From Bacteroidetes bacterium UBA1947 (lineage in GTDB: Bacteria > Bacteroidota > Bacteroidia > Chitinophagales > Chitinophagaceae): DNA of 21,561 nucleotides. The DNA lies in NCBI GenBank assembly GCA_002336915.1, contig DDET01000005.1:39367-60927 (forward strand), read 5' to 3'. The translations under genes were made by a program, and so were the position numbers. A model generated the notes under the pieces. That model did no database searches and was not told where the DNA came from. It was given only the letters and a program-made list of their open reading frames with translations. Positions within the stretch are counted from its first letter, which is position 1. Each line of letters starts with the position of its first letter. Positions 1 to 5,656 of this stretch are shown here, piece after piece.

Positions 1-353
1 TGGGCGATGACAGCATTCGTGTTACAGCTACAACCGTACGTGTGCCGGTGATAGGCGGCCATAGCGAAAGTGTAAATATCGAATTTGAAAAAGATTTCGA
101 TGAGAACGTGGTAAGAGAAATGCTGCAAAATTCTTCTGGGATAATTGTGGTGGATAACCCACAGGCCAATGCATACCCGATGCCTATTGATGCTGAAGGT
201 AAGGACGAAGTTTTCGTGGGCAGGATAAGAAGAGACTACTCGCAACCCAACACTCTCAACTGCTGGATCGTATCGGACAATTTGCGTAAGGGTGCAGCTA
301 CCAATGCTGTACAGATAGCCAAGTACCTGCACAACCAGGGTTGGATAAACTAA
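1..353 (+). CDS. asd: Aspartate-semialdehyde dehydrogenase, C-terminal part (5' end outside window)
   Basis: The reading frame is open from the window edge (first full codon at position 3) to TAA at 351-353, giving about 116 residues of a C-terminus. The enzyme reduces aspartyl-4-phosphate to aspartate semialdehyde in the lysine, threonine, methionine and diaminopimelate branch, in the cytoplasm. The visible part carries the family's C-terminal signatures: VRVPVIGGHSESVNIEF, a VGRIRRD segment, and NTLNCWIVSDNLRKGAATNAVQIA just before the end. The active-site cysteine and the NADP-binding half lie upstream of the window. An internal GTG at 42 is not the start, because the frame and the homology continue upstream of it. 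The gene converges on rpiB with a 12-bp gap, and no obvious terminator lies between them. Confidence 0.93.
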   Translation, partial: GDDSIRVTATTVRVPVIGGHSESVNIEFEKDFDENVVREMLQNSSGIIVVDNPQANAYPMPIDAEGKDEVFVGRIRRDYSQPNTLNCWIVSDNLRKGAATNAVQIAKYLHNQGWIN

Positions 354-365
354 ACTGCAAAATTC

Positions 366-821
366 TTAGCATTCCATTTTATCTACTCTTTTTTCGTGGC
401 GCCCACCTTCAAACTGCGTGGAAAGGAAAATGTCCAGCATTTTCTCTGCTTCCTCTATTGCTACAAAACGCGCAGGCAGGCAGATGATATTAGCATTGTT
501 ATGCTGGCGGCATAGTGACGCCACTTCTGTATTCCAGCATACGGCGGCGCGCACACCTTTGTGCCTGTTGGCAGTAATAGAAACACCGATTGCACTACCA
601 CAAATAAGTATACCTACGGATGCCTCGCCACTCGCTACCATCTTAGCTACCGGGTGTGCAAAGTCAGGGTAATCAACACTGCCCTTGCTGAAAGTACCTT
701 TATCAGCTACTTGCCAGCCGGCCTCGCTCAGCAATTTCTTAATAGCTTCTTTATATTCAAAACCTGCATGATCGCAGCCGATGGCTAATGGAAGCTGTTT
801 ATTAAATACGGTATCCTGCAT
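366..821 (-). CDS. rpiB: Ribose-5-phosphate isomerase B
   Basis: This 151-residue protein is close to the usual RpiB length (about 150). It interconverts ribose 5-phosphate and ribulose 5-phosphate in the non-oxidative pentose phosphate pathway. Visible signatures are CDHAG near residues 16-20 (substrate-binding Asp-His), the ICGSAIGVSI loop at 73-82 containing the expected catalytic Cys74, and HNNANIICLPAR at 107-118 with the ring-opening His107. GSAIG replaces the more common GTGIG, a mild variation. Its start lies 4 bp after the tatC stop, so the two genes are almost certainly cotranscribed, although no functional link between them is known. Related sugar-phosphate isomerases (LacA/LacB, allose-phosphate isomerase) share the fold, but the Cys and His pattern favours RpiB. 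Confidence 0.93.
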   Translation of the reverse strand: MQDTVFNKQLPLAIGCDHAGFEYKEAIKKLLSEAGWQVADKGTFSKGSVDYPDFAHPVAKMVASGEASVGILICGSAIGVSITANRHKGVRAAVCWNTEVASLCRQHNNANIICLPARFVAIEEAEKMLDIFLSTQFEGGRHEKRVDKMEC

Positions 822-825
822 AACA

Positions 826-1683
826 TTAACTATTTTCTTCTAAGGCTTGTTTACGTTTTCTTTCTTTAACTGCACGCTCACTTATCAGCACCGACAGCTC
901 AAACAATATATACAATGGTATAAACACTATAAAACAACTGAACCAATCGGGTGGGGTTATCACTTCTGCAAGCAATAACAAGATGATAATAGCATACCGG
1001 CGTTTATCGCGCATCAACTTAGGTGTAAGTATACCCAGCCGCGACAGGAAATAAACAATAATTGGCAGCTCAAATACAATACCCATACCCAATATCAGGT
1101 CGCTAAGGGTATCGTAGTAATTGTCCATGGTAATGATATTCTGGAAAGAAGGGCTTAACTGGTATCCCCCGAAAAAGTTAAGCGTATAAGGCGCAATGAT
1201 ATAATAAGAAAAGAGCACGCCGGTAAAAAACAGCAGCGAGCCCCAGAATACAAAACTGCGCGCATATCTCACTTCCTTAGGCTTCAATGCAGGTTTAATG
1301 AATTTCCAAAGTTCCCATAGTATGTAAGGGAAGGAAAGTATGATACCCAGCATGCCCGATACAGACAGAGCCATTACGAACTGTCCCGCCAGTGCAGTGT
1401 TCTGAAACTTAATGCTAACATCCGAAAGGCACAGCGCATCAATATGAAGCAGCCTGGATAATGCGCAAAACCACTTATATGCTATGAAATCGGGTTTTGC
1501 CGGCCCAAGGATAATATGCTCAAATATCCATTCAACTTTAAAAAAAACAAAAACAGCACAGACGACAAAGACAACAAGGATACGAATGATATGCCAGCGC
1601 AGGTCTTCAATATGGTCAGTAAAACCCATCTCCCCGTAGGGATTAGTGTTTCTGCTGCCAAAAAAATTCTTGAGGAAACCCAT
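826..1683 (-). CDS. tatC: Sec-independent protein translocase TatC
   Basis: TatC is the multispanning inner-membrane receptor that recognises twin-arginine signal peptides and recruits TatA to export folded proteins. This 285-residue protein shows the family's N-terminal HIEDLR signature at residues 24-29, several hydrophobic segments compatible with six transmembrane helices, and the conserved Glu in GMGIVFELPIIVYFLSRLGI. It also has the late AEVITPPD segment leading into the last two helices. The stretch after the first helix (roughly 50-95) is longer than in E. coli TatC, as is common in Bacteroidota. No tatA or tatB is visible nearby. The next gene, rpiB, follows after 4 bp. The start at 1683 is the first ATG before the conserved N-terminus. 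Confidence 0.95.
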   Translation of the reverse strand: MGFLKNFFGSRNTNPYGEMGFTDHIEDLRWHIIRILVVFVVCAVFVFFKVEWIFEHIILGPAKPDFIAYKWFCALSRLLHIDALCLSDVSIKFQNTALAGQFVMALSVSGMLGIILSFPYILWELWKFIKPALKPKEVRYARSFVFWGSLLFFTGVLFSYYIIAPYTLNFFGGYQLSPSFQNIITMDNYYDTLSDLILGMGIVFELPIIVYFLSRLGILTPKLMRDKRRYAIIILLLLAEVITPPDWFSCFIVFIPLYILFELSVLISERAVKERKRKQALEENS

Positions 1684-1777
1684 TCTATGCCTTAGCGGGG
1701 GTAAAGTTAGTTAAATAGTGAATAAGGTAAAGTAGATAACCGGTATGGAAAATTAATATCTTCAGAAAATGGCCTTA

Positions 1778-1819
1778 GGGTTTTAAAACAATACCGGGGC
1801 AACGTAAACGCTGACCCGG
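1778..1819 (-). terminator. Probable Rho-independent terminator of the sigma/protease operon
   Basis: Read on the minus strand, CCGGGTCAGCG, loop TTTA and CGTTGCCCCGG form an 11-position stem (1809-1819 with 1794-1804) with one mismatch and one G-T pair. TATTGTTTTAAAA follows on the minus strand. It lies 20 bp beyond the protease stop codon, as expected for the end of that operon. The T-tract is interrupted, so efficiency is uncertain. Confidence 0.6.
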
Positions 1820-1839
1820 CTTAAGCTATATGGGGAATA

Positions 1840-2910
1840 TTATTTTTTGTAGACTTTTACAGTGCAGGTATAGTTCTGCAGTTTTTCAATTTGCTCTTCA
1901 CGGCTCAACTTGCCCAGCTTATTGGTTTTAGGCATGCGGATACCAACGTCTTTATTGAGTTTCTTTATGAACTGCAAGATAGCCCTGGAGCTTACTGCAT
2001 AGGTGGTACCTTCATTTTCGGGGGAATTGGCGGCGATGACAGCAACAAGGTTACCATTTGCGTCTATAACCGGGCCGCCACTCTGGCCGGGTGCAGCAGG
2101 TATCTCCAGACGGTACTGCATCGAGTCGCCCTCGAAACCGTTCTTGCCACTTATATAGCCTTCACTGTAAACAATATCGTCATCAGGGAAACCGAGTGTG
2201 TAGACACGTGAGCCAATAGCCGATTTAGCTGTGGCAAATGTGTAGGGAACATCGGTTTTACTGAAACGGAAAGAATTCTTTTCCACCTTTAGCAGTGCAA
2301 GATCGGACTTTGTATCAAAGTCAACTACATAGGCTTTGAAGTAACGACCCTCATGGTTTTGGATATATATGGAATCAGAGCCATCAGTTACGTGATAGTT
2401 AGTTATAAAATAACCGTCATTGGTAATCGCAAATCCGGTACCTGTATAACGCGCGGGTGCAGGAGGCGTTGGCGCGTCTTTCTTATCCCTAATGTCCTTT
2501 ATTATCTGGCTTTGTGAGCGCTCGATATTTGCAAGCTTGCGGCTAAGGACGTTGTACTGCGATGCGTTGCCTTTTTTATCAGAATGCGTTAATACCCAAA
2601 ATGTACTGAAAGAGGTAAGCAATGCTATACCTGCCGCTATGGCCGCAGTACGGAAATAATGATCGCGAAGCGGTATGCTACGCTTAGGAGTAGTATCCTG
2701 TTTGCTACGCACATCCTGCAGCATATGCTGGAAACGGGAGTAAGCACCGAAGCCCTCAAGCGAACGCAGCATATTGAGACATTCGTTGAATTCAGCAGCG
2801 AAAAGCGGGTCTGTAGCGAGGCGGTTTTGCAAAACTGCCTGTTCTGCAACAGGCATATCGCCCGATACATACGCTTCAGCGAGACTCCATATTTGACTGT
2901 CGGTTGACAT
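1840..2910 (-). CDS. Membrane-anchored anti-sigma-like / trypsin-like serine protease fusion
   Basis: This 356-residue protein has three parts. Residues 1-75 are predicted cytoplasmic, with a VSGDMPVAEQAVLQNRL / DPLFAAEF pattern resembling zinc-less Bacteroidota anti-sigma N-termini. A single hydrophobic helix follows at about 87-109, then a linker (about 115-152, Pro-rich at the end). Residues 155-315 form an extracytoplasmic chymotrypsin-fold protease of the HtrA/Deg class: GTGFAITNDGYFITNYHV with His173, SDLALLKV with Asp203, and GQSGGPV with Ser277, so the triad looks complete. No PDZ domain follows, only a 40-residue basic tail. The gene starts 2 bp after the ECF sigma stop, so translation is probably coupled. 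I infer that the N-terminus holds the sigma factor and the protease domain senses or processes envelope signals. The fold assignment is strong; the anti-sigma role rests on gene order and a weak sequence pattern. Confidence 0.8.
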   Translation of the reverse strand: MSTDSQIWSLAEAYVSGDMPVAEQAVLQNRLATDPLFAAEFNECLNMLRSLEGFGAYSRFQHMLQDVRSKQDTTPKRSIPLRDHYFRTAAIAAGIALLTSFSTFWVLTHSDKKGNASQYNVLSRKLANIERSQSQIIKDIRDKKDAPTPPAPARYTGTGFAITNDGYFITNYHVTDGSDSIYIQNHEGRYFKAYVVDFDTKSDLALLKVEKNSFRFSKTDVPYTFATAKSAIGSRVYTLGFPDDDIVYSEGYISGKNGFEGDSMQYRLEIPAAPGQSGGPVIDANGNLVAVIAANSPENEGTTYAVSSRAILQFIKKLNKDVGIRMPKTNKLGKLSREEQIEKLQNYTCTVKVYKK

Positions 2911-2912
2911 AG

Positions 2913-3500
2913 TTAATTTCCCATTTTTGCACTTGTTCCGTAAAAAAGCTTACGCAGCCGTGCCAGGCATTTATACTTTTGTGTTTTCGCATTATCGGGG
3001 TTTGTGTACCCGAATGCTGCTGCAATCTCCTGCATGCTCATATCCTTGTGATAGTAAGCTTTTAGCAAAGAACTGCATGGTTCGCCCAGTTGTTCTAAAG
3101 CCGCATTCAATTGTTCGTAATGTCCTTCCCTTTCCTCGTGCGTTTTTATATCATCTTCGTAAGCCCAATCAAAACCATCGTCTATACCTGCATTGCCAGG
3201 CAACTGACTCGGTTGTTTCTGCTGCTGTTGCAGCTTTTTATACCAGAGGTGCTTACTTACTGCAAAAAGGTAAGTACCTATTTTGCAAGTGAGCCTGAAA
3301 TCTTCATTTTGGGATTTCCCAAACAAGACAACCATTGCTTCCTGAAAAATATCTGCCGCGTCCGTTTCGTTCCCGCCATTTTTCACCATCCAGGCTGTAA
3401 CGGTGGCACCGTGCTGACGATATATCTGCTCAGTTGCTGCCCGATCGCCCAAAGCCAGGTTGACCAGTAATTGCTGCTCTGTGTATAATGGCTTATTCAC
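2913..3500 (-). CDS. ECF-type RNA polymerase sigma factor (sigma-70 family)
   Basis: This is a 195-residue extracytoplasmic-function sigma factor. Region 2 spans about residues 15-90: LLVNLALGDRAATEQIYRQHG, then ETDAADIFQEAMVVLF, the core-binding / -10 recognition helix. A Gln-rich variable linker follows (90-125). Region 4 spans about 130-187 with a helix-turn-helix (MSMQEIAAAFGY) and the downstream basic helix KTQKYKCLARLRKLF. No long N-terminal or C-terminal extension is present. The start is GTG at 3498-3500; an in-frame TAA lies directly upstream, so no earlier start is possible, and no good ATG precedes region 2. It is followed after 2 bp by the membrane anti-sigma/protease gene, its likely regulator. 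The sequence just upstream matches the motif in front of the two divergent lipoprotein genes, which suggests autoregulation. Confidence 0.92.
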   Translation of the reverse strand: MNKPLYTEQQLLVNLALGDRAATEQIYRQHGATVTAWMVKNGGNETDAADIFQEAMVVLFGKSQNEDFRLTCKIGTYLFAVSKHLWYKKLQQQQKQPSQLPGNAGIDDGFDWAYEDDIKTHEEREGHYEQLNAALEQLGEPCSSLLKAYYHKDMSMQEIAAAFGYTNPDNAKTQKYKCLARLRKLFYGTSAKMGN

Positions 3501-3531
3501 TTATTAATACCTGTTTGAGGAAAAAGTAACC
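3501..3531 (-). promoter_or_regulatory. Putative ECF-type promoter motif upstream of the sigma gene
   Basis: On the minus strand GGTTAC (3531-3526) is followed by exactly 15 nt starting TTTTTCCT, and then GTATTAATA (3510-3502). The same two blocks, spacing and TTTTTCCT occur at 4321-4350 ahead of the second lipoprotein gene. The right block ends one base before the GTG start, so transcription would begin at or just inside the annotated start. The message would then be leaderless, unless the real start lies downstream or the motif is an operator. The motif is seen directly; its promoter role is inferred. Confidence 0.55.
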
Positions 3532-3685
3532 TAAAAAGTACAAATATCTTTCTAAAGATACGATAAGAAAATGTGTATGAGAGGACATATAAAAATATCT
3601 TAATAAGTGATCCGGGAAAAGTAAACGCGAAAAAGTATTTACATTTGATTGACCTAATTTCATTGATAATGAATGTCTTATGTTA

Positions 3686-3711
3686 TTTTCAGAAGTAATT
3701 ATAGGTTACCT
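3686..3711 (+). repeat. Direct repeat block, copy 1 of 2
   Basis: TTTTCAGAAG, 7 nt, then AGGTTACCT. The second copy at 3908-3930 has the same two blocks separated by 4 nt. In both, GGTTAC is the left half of the putative promoter motif, so the duplication appears to cover a promoter plus some upstream sequence. Confidence 0.6.
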
Positions 3712-3733
3712 GCAGGTTTAAAAGGTTAATAAA
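3704..3733 (+). promoter_or_regulatory. Degenerate fourth copy of the GGTTAC-N15 motif
   Basis: GGTTAC (3704-3709) is followed after exactly 15 nt by GTTAATAAA (3725-3733). This resembles the GTATTAATA and GTATAAATG right halves of the other three copies but is less exact. No gene starts close downstream; the next start is 3978. It could be a second upstream promoter for the lipoprotein gene, the promoter of an untranslated RNA, or a decayed duplicate. Confidence 0.3.
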
Positions 3734-3907
3734 TAGTGCGAGCTACCAGTCGCTAATAACTGGGCATAGCCGAATTTTGATCTCCAAAGCAAGATACGAA
3801 ACGCGGGCAGGGGTTTCCAAATAAAATATTCACAAAATTGGTCGAATTATTTCGGTCGCAGCAGAGTAAACGCCGGCCTTCAAATTATCATAAAAAATAT
3901 TTCACTT

Positions 3908-3930
3908 TTTTCAGAAGCTAAAGGTTACCT
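3908..3930 (+). repeat. Direct repeat block, copy 2 of 2
   Basis: TTTTCAGAAG, CTAA, AGGTTACCT. It matches the block at 3686-3711 in both arms, with a 3-nt shorter spacer, and overlaps the left half of the putative lipoprotein promoter. Confidence 0.6.
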
Positions 3931-3952
3931 TTTATAATATGAGGTATAAATG
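3923..3952 (+). promoter_or_regulatory. Putative ECF-type promoter of the first lipoprotein gene
   Basis: GGTTAC (3923-3928), 15 nt, then GTATAAATG (3944-3952). GGTTAC lies 55 nt before the ATG, exactly as for the second lipoprotein gene. The following leader, AAATAACCATTAAAA, is nearly the same in both. Initiation about 30 nt after GGTTAC would leave a leader of about 20 nt. Confidence 0.55.
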
Positions 3953-3977
3953 GAAAATAACCATTAAAAAAACGATT

Positions 3978-4202
3978 ATGAAATTCGTAAAACTTAGCAT
4001 TTTTGCCCTGACAATGGGTCTTTTCATCGCATCTTGCGGTAACGGCGAAAACAAAGAAGCTGCTACAACTGATTCTGCTGCAATGGCTCCTGCTGCTCCG
4101 GCTCCGGAACCAGCTCCTGCTGCGGCACCAGCTCCAGACACAACTCATCCTGCTGCGGCACCAGCTGATACAGCTAAAAAAATGGAAGCTACTAAGAAAT
4201 AA
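3978..4202 (+). CDS. Small Ala/Pro-rich lipoprotein (paralogue 1)
   Basis: This 74-residue protein starts MKFVKLSIFALTMGLFIASC, a lipoprotein signal peptide with Cys20 as the expected lipidation site. The mature 55 residues are almost entirely Ala, Pro, Thr, Asp and Glu, with alternating AP/PAP runs, ending ADTAKKMEATKK. It should be an extended, disordered, membrane-tethered chain; no catalytic domain is present. I chose the ATG at 3978 over the in-frame ATG at 3939 because the second paralogue aligns from 3978, including its leader, and because the signal peptide starts there. The codons are strongly GCT/CCT-biased, which may indicate high expression. A hairpin terminator follows. I do not recognise a named family. 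It may be a cell-envelope spacer or stress lipoprotein controlled by the adjacent ECF sigma. Confidence 0.8.
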   Translation: MKFVKLSIFALTMGLFIASCGNGENKEAATTDSAAMAPAAPAPEPAPAAAPAPDTTHPAAAPADTAKKMEATKK

Positions 4203-4220
4203 TTTAAGCGATCAAGATCA

Positions 4221-4252
4221 AAAAGCCACCTTGCGCAAGCCAGGTGGCTTTT
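4221..4252 (+). terminator. Rho-independent terminator after lipoprotein 1
   Basis: AAAAGCCACCT (4221-4231) pairs perfectly with AGGTGGCTTTT (4242-4252) over 11 bp with a 10-nt loop, ending in a T run. It lies 18 bp past the stop codon, so the two lipoprotein genes are probably separate transcripts. Confidence 0.85.
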
Positions 4253-4320
4253 GCCTTTGTATACAGGATGAAGTGGTTGTACCTTATCTTTAAAAATATA
4301 CGTTTAATTTTTACCCGGAG

Positions 4321-4350
4321 GGTTACTTTTTCCTGTTTGCAGTATTAATA
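4321..4350 (+). promoter_or_regulatory. Putative ECF-type promoter of the second lipoprotein gene
   Basis: GGTTAC (4321-4326), 15 nt beginning TTTTTCCT, then GTATTAATA (4342-4350). Both halves, the spacing and TTTTTCCT match the sigma-gene upstream region on the opposite strand (3531-3502). The ATG follows GGTTAC at 55 nt, as in paralogue 1. Confidence 0.6.
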
Positions 4351-4375
4351 GTAAATAACCACTAAAACAATAATT

Positions 4376-4606
4376 ATGAAATTTGTGAAATTAAGCATCG
4401 TTGCCCTGACATTAGGTCTTTTTGTAACTTCTTGCGGTAACAGCACTGAAACTACTACTACCACTGATTCTACTGCTACTACTGCTCCAGCTCCTGAAGT
4501 TGCTCCAGCTCCAGCTCCTGATACTGCTACAGCAGCACCAGCTACAGCTGATACAGCTAAGAAAGTAGAAACATCTACAACAACTACTACTACCGAGAAG
4601 AAATAA
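4376..4606 (+). CDS. Small Thr/Ala/Pro-rich lipoprotein (paralogue 2)
   Basis: This 76-residue protein starts MKFVKLSIVALTLGLFVTSC, nearly identical to the signal peptide of the gene at 3978, with the same lipobox Cys20. The mature chain is low-complexity: Thr runs near both ends (TETTTTTDSTATT and TSTTTTTTEKK) around a PAP-rich middle, with ADTAKK shared with paralogue 1. The conserved signal peptide, leader and putative promoter, set against diverged low-complexity bodies, point to tandem duplication followed by repeat drift. It has its own terminator. No known domain is seen. Function is unknown; an outer-membrane-tethered disordered lipoprotein is the most that can be said. Confidence 0.8.
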   Translation: MKFVKLSIVALTLGLFVTSCGNSTETTTTTDSTATTAPAPEVAPAPAPDTATAAPATADTAKKVETSTTTTTTEKK

Positions 4607-4624
4607 TTTCCAACGGTAAAAGAT

Positions 4625-4660
4625 AAAAAAGCCATCCTGCTTAAAGCGGGATGGCTTTTT
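4625..4660. terminator. Bidirectional terminator between lipoprotein 2 and rsmI
   Basis: GCCATCCTGC (4631-4640) pairs with GCGGGATGGC (4646-4655) with one G-T pair, over a TTAAA loop. It is flanked by six A on the left and five T on the right. The A/T flanks let it serve both the lipoprotein gene (+) and the convergent rsmI operon (-). Confidence 0.85.
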
Positions 4661-4677
4661 CTTTATAAAGCCTTTTC

Positions 4678-5346
4678 TTAGTTTTTGCCAGCGATCACCA
4701 TTACGATCTCCCCTTTAGGAGCATGCGCCTCGTAATGCTGTGCCAGTTCGGTAAGTGTACCTTTCCTGGTCTCTTCAAACATCTTGGTCAGCTCGCGGCA
4801 AACGGCAGCCTGCCTTTCAGCACCAAAATATATTGCCAGTTCGTTAAGGGTTTTTACAAGCCTATGGGGTGATTCATATAATATTATGGTGCGTTCTTCT
4901 TCAGCCAGCTGCTTCATCATCGTTTGCCTGCCCTTTTTTAGGGGTAGGAAACCTTCGAATACAAAACGGTTCGATGGGATACCCGATTGTACAAGAGCGG
5001 GAACAAAAGCGGTTGCGCCAGGGAGGCATTCAACAGGTATATTGCTACGAAGACATTCCCGCACTAACAAAAAGCCCGGGTCTGAAATGCCGGGGGTACC
5101 TGCATCGGTAATAAGTGCAAATTGCTTACCTGCCTGCAGTTGCTCAACAATATGGGTAAGCACCCTGTGCTCGTTATGCTGATGGTATGGGGTGAGTGGT
5201 TTCTTAATATTATAGTGATTCAGCAAAACTGAAGTAGTACGTGTGTCCTCACATAGTATTACATCTACCTGCTGCAGTACGGATACCGCGCGGTAAGTAA
5301 TATCTCCCAAGTTGCCAATGGGCGATGGTATGAGGTATAGACGCAT
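4678..5346 (-). CDS. rsmI: 16S rRNA (cytidine-1402 2'-O)-methyltransferase RsmI
   Basis: RsmI uses S-adenosylmethionine to methylate the 2'-OH of C1402 in the 16S rRNA decoding centre. The 222-residue product shows the SAM-dependent tetrapyrrole-methylase-like fold: LIPSPIGNLGDITYRA at the start, CEDTRTT, ALITDAGTPGISDPG (SAM-binding loop), CLPGATAFVPALVQSGIP, FEGFLP and ESPHRL. I place the start at 5346, where the family's N-terminus begins (MRLYLIPSP). The ATG 36 nt upstream, at 5382, would add 12 residues encoded by a G-rich hairpin repeat and is less likely. The C-terminus stops after the methylase fold. It is the third gene of a pssA-purS-rsmI run on the minus strand. Confidence 0.93.
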   Translation of the reverse strand: MRLYLIPSPIGNLGDITYRAVSVLQQVDVILCEDTRTTSVLLNHYNIKKPLTPYHQHNEHRVLTHIVEQLQAGKQFALITDAGTPGISDPGFLLVRECLRSNIPVECLPGATAFVPALVQSGIPSNRFVFEGFLPLKKGRQTMMKQLAEEERTIILYESPHRLVKTLNELAIYFGAERQAAVCRELTKMFEETRKGTLTELAQHYEAHAPKGEIVMVIAGKN

Positions 5347-5350
5347 AAAA

Positions 5351-5372
5351 CCCCCAACCCCCCTGAAGGGGG
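5351..5372 (-). repeat. C/G-run hairpin directly upstream of rsmI
   Basis: On the plus strand CCCCC AA CCCCCC TGAA GGGGG forms a 5-bp GC stem (5359-5363 with 5368-5372) with a TGAA loop. On the minus strand this leaves a G-run just 5' of the rsmI ATG. Similar CCCCTGAAGGGG hairpins are, from memory, frequent in Bacteroidota spacers, so this is probably a dispersed intergenic repeat. Confidence 0.5.
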
Positions 5373-5392
5373 CTTTTAACATGTGAAAAATC

Positions 5393-5644
5393 TTATCCTT
5401 CTACGAGCGTAAAATCAAAAGCTTCCATCACCTGGTTGGCAAGGAGTTTTTTGCAAGCTTCCTGCACCATGCCGTTAGCTTCTTCGATACTCGAGGCGCT
5501 GAGGCTGAGTGTTATATGCTTGCCAATGCGTACATCCTGCACTTGTGTTAAGCCAAGGTTGTGCAGGCTGCTGCTTACTGCCTTGCCTTGCGGATCGAGC
5601 AGTTCCTTAAGTGGCATTACGTTAATGTGAGCTGTATAGTTCAT
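5393..5644 (-). CDS. purS: Phosphoribosylformylglycinamidine synthase subunit PurS
   Basis: PurS is the small structural subunit that, with PurL and PurQ, converts formylglycinamide ribotide to the amidine in purine biosynthesis. The 83-residue length is typical. The sequence follows the family: YTAHINVMPLKELLDPQGKAVSSSLHNLGL at the N-terminus, then VQDVRIGKHITLSL and VQEACKKLLANQVMEAFDF at the end, which form the ferredoxin-like alpha/beta fold. purL and purQ are not in the window, so the subunit genes are dispersed here. It starts 12 bp after pssA, and 46 bp separate it from rsmI. Confidence 0.93.
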   Translation of the reverse strand: MNYTAHINVMPLKELLDPQGKAVSSSLHNLGLTQVQDVRIGKHITLSLSASSIEEANGMVQEACKKLLANQVMEAFDFTLVEG

Positions 5645-5656
5645 CTGGATATTATT

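Larger units (their letters stand above)
3501..3977. other. 477-bp divergent intergenic region, mainly regulatory
   Basis: This AT-rich spacer lies between the ECF sigma gene (-) and the first lipoprotein gene (+). It holds the sigma-side motif (3501-3531), a degenerate fourth motif copy (3704-3733), the lipoprotein motif (3923-3952), and a repeated TTTTCAGAAG...AGGTTACCT block (3686-3711 and 3908-3930). No convincing ORF lies in 3740-3920. A weak stem, CCAGT with ACTGG, is present near 3746-3764. I see no tRNA or recognisable riboswitch. An untranslated RNA started from the 3704 motif is possible but unsupported beyond that motif. Confidence 0.6.

Noticed and set aside
3939..3977. Upstream ATG at 3939 as the start of lipoprotein 1
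   Set aside because: It would add 13 residues before the signal peptide and lie inside the putative promoter. The paralogue aligns from the ATG at 3978, including the leader.
4345..4635. Minus-strand 96-residue Val/Ala-rich ORF over lipoprotein 2, and similar ones over lipoprotein 1
   Set aside because: These are mirror translations of low-complexity GCT/ACT codon runs. The plus-strand frames have a signal peptide, lipobox, promoter motif and terminator.
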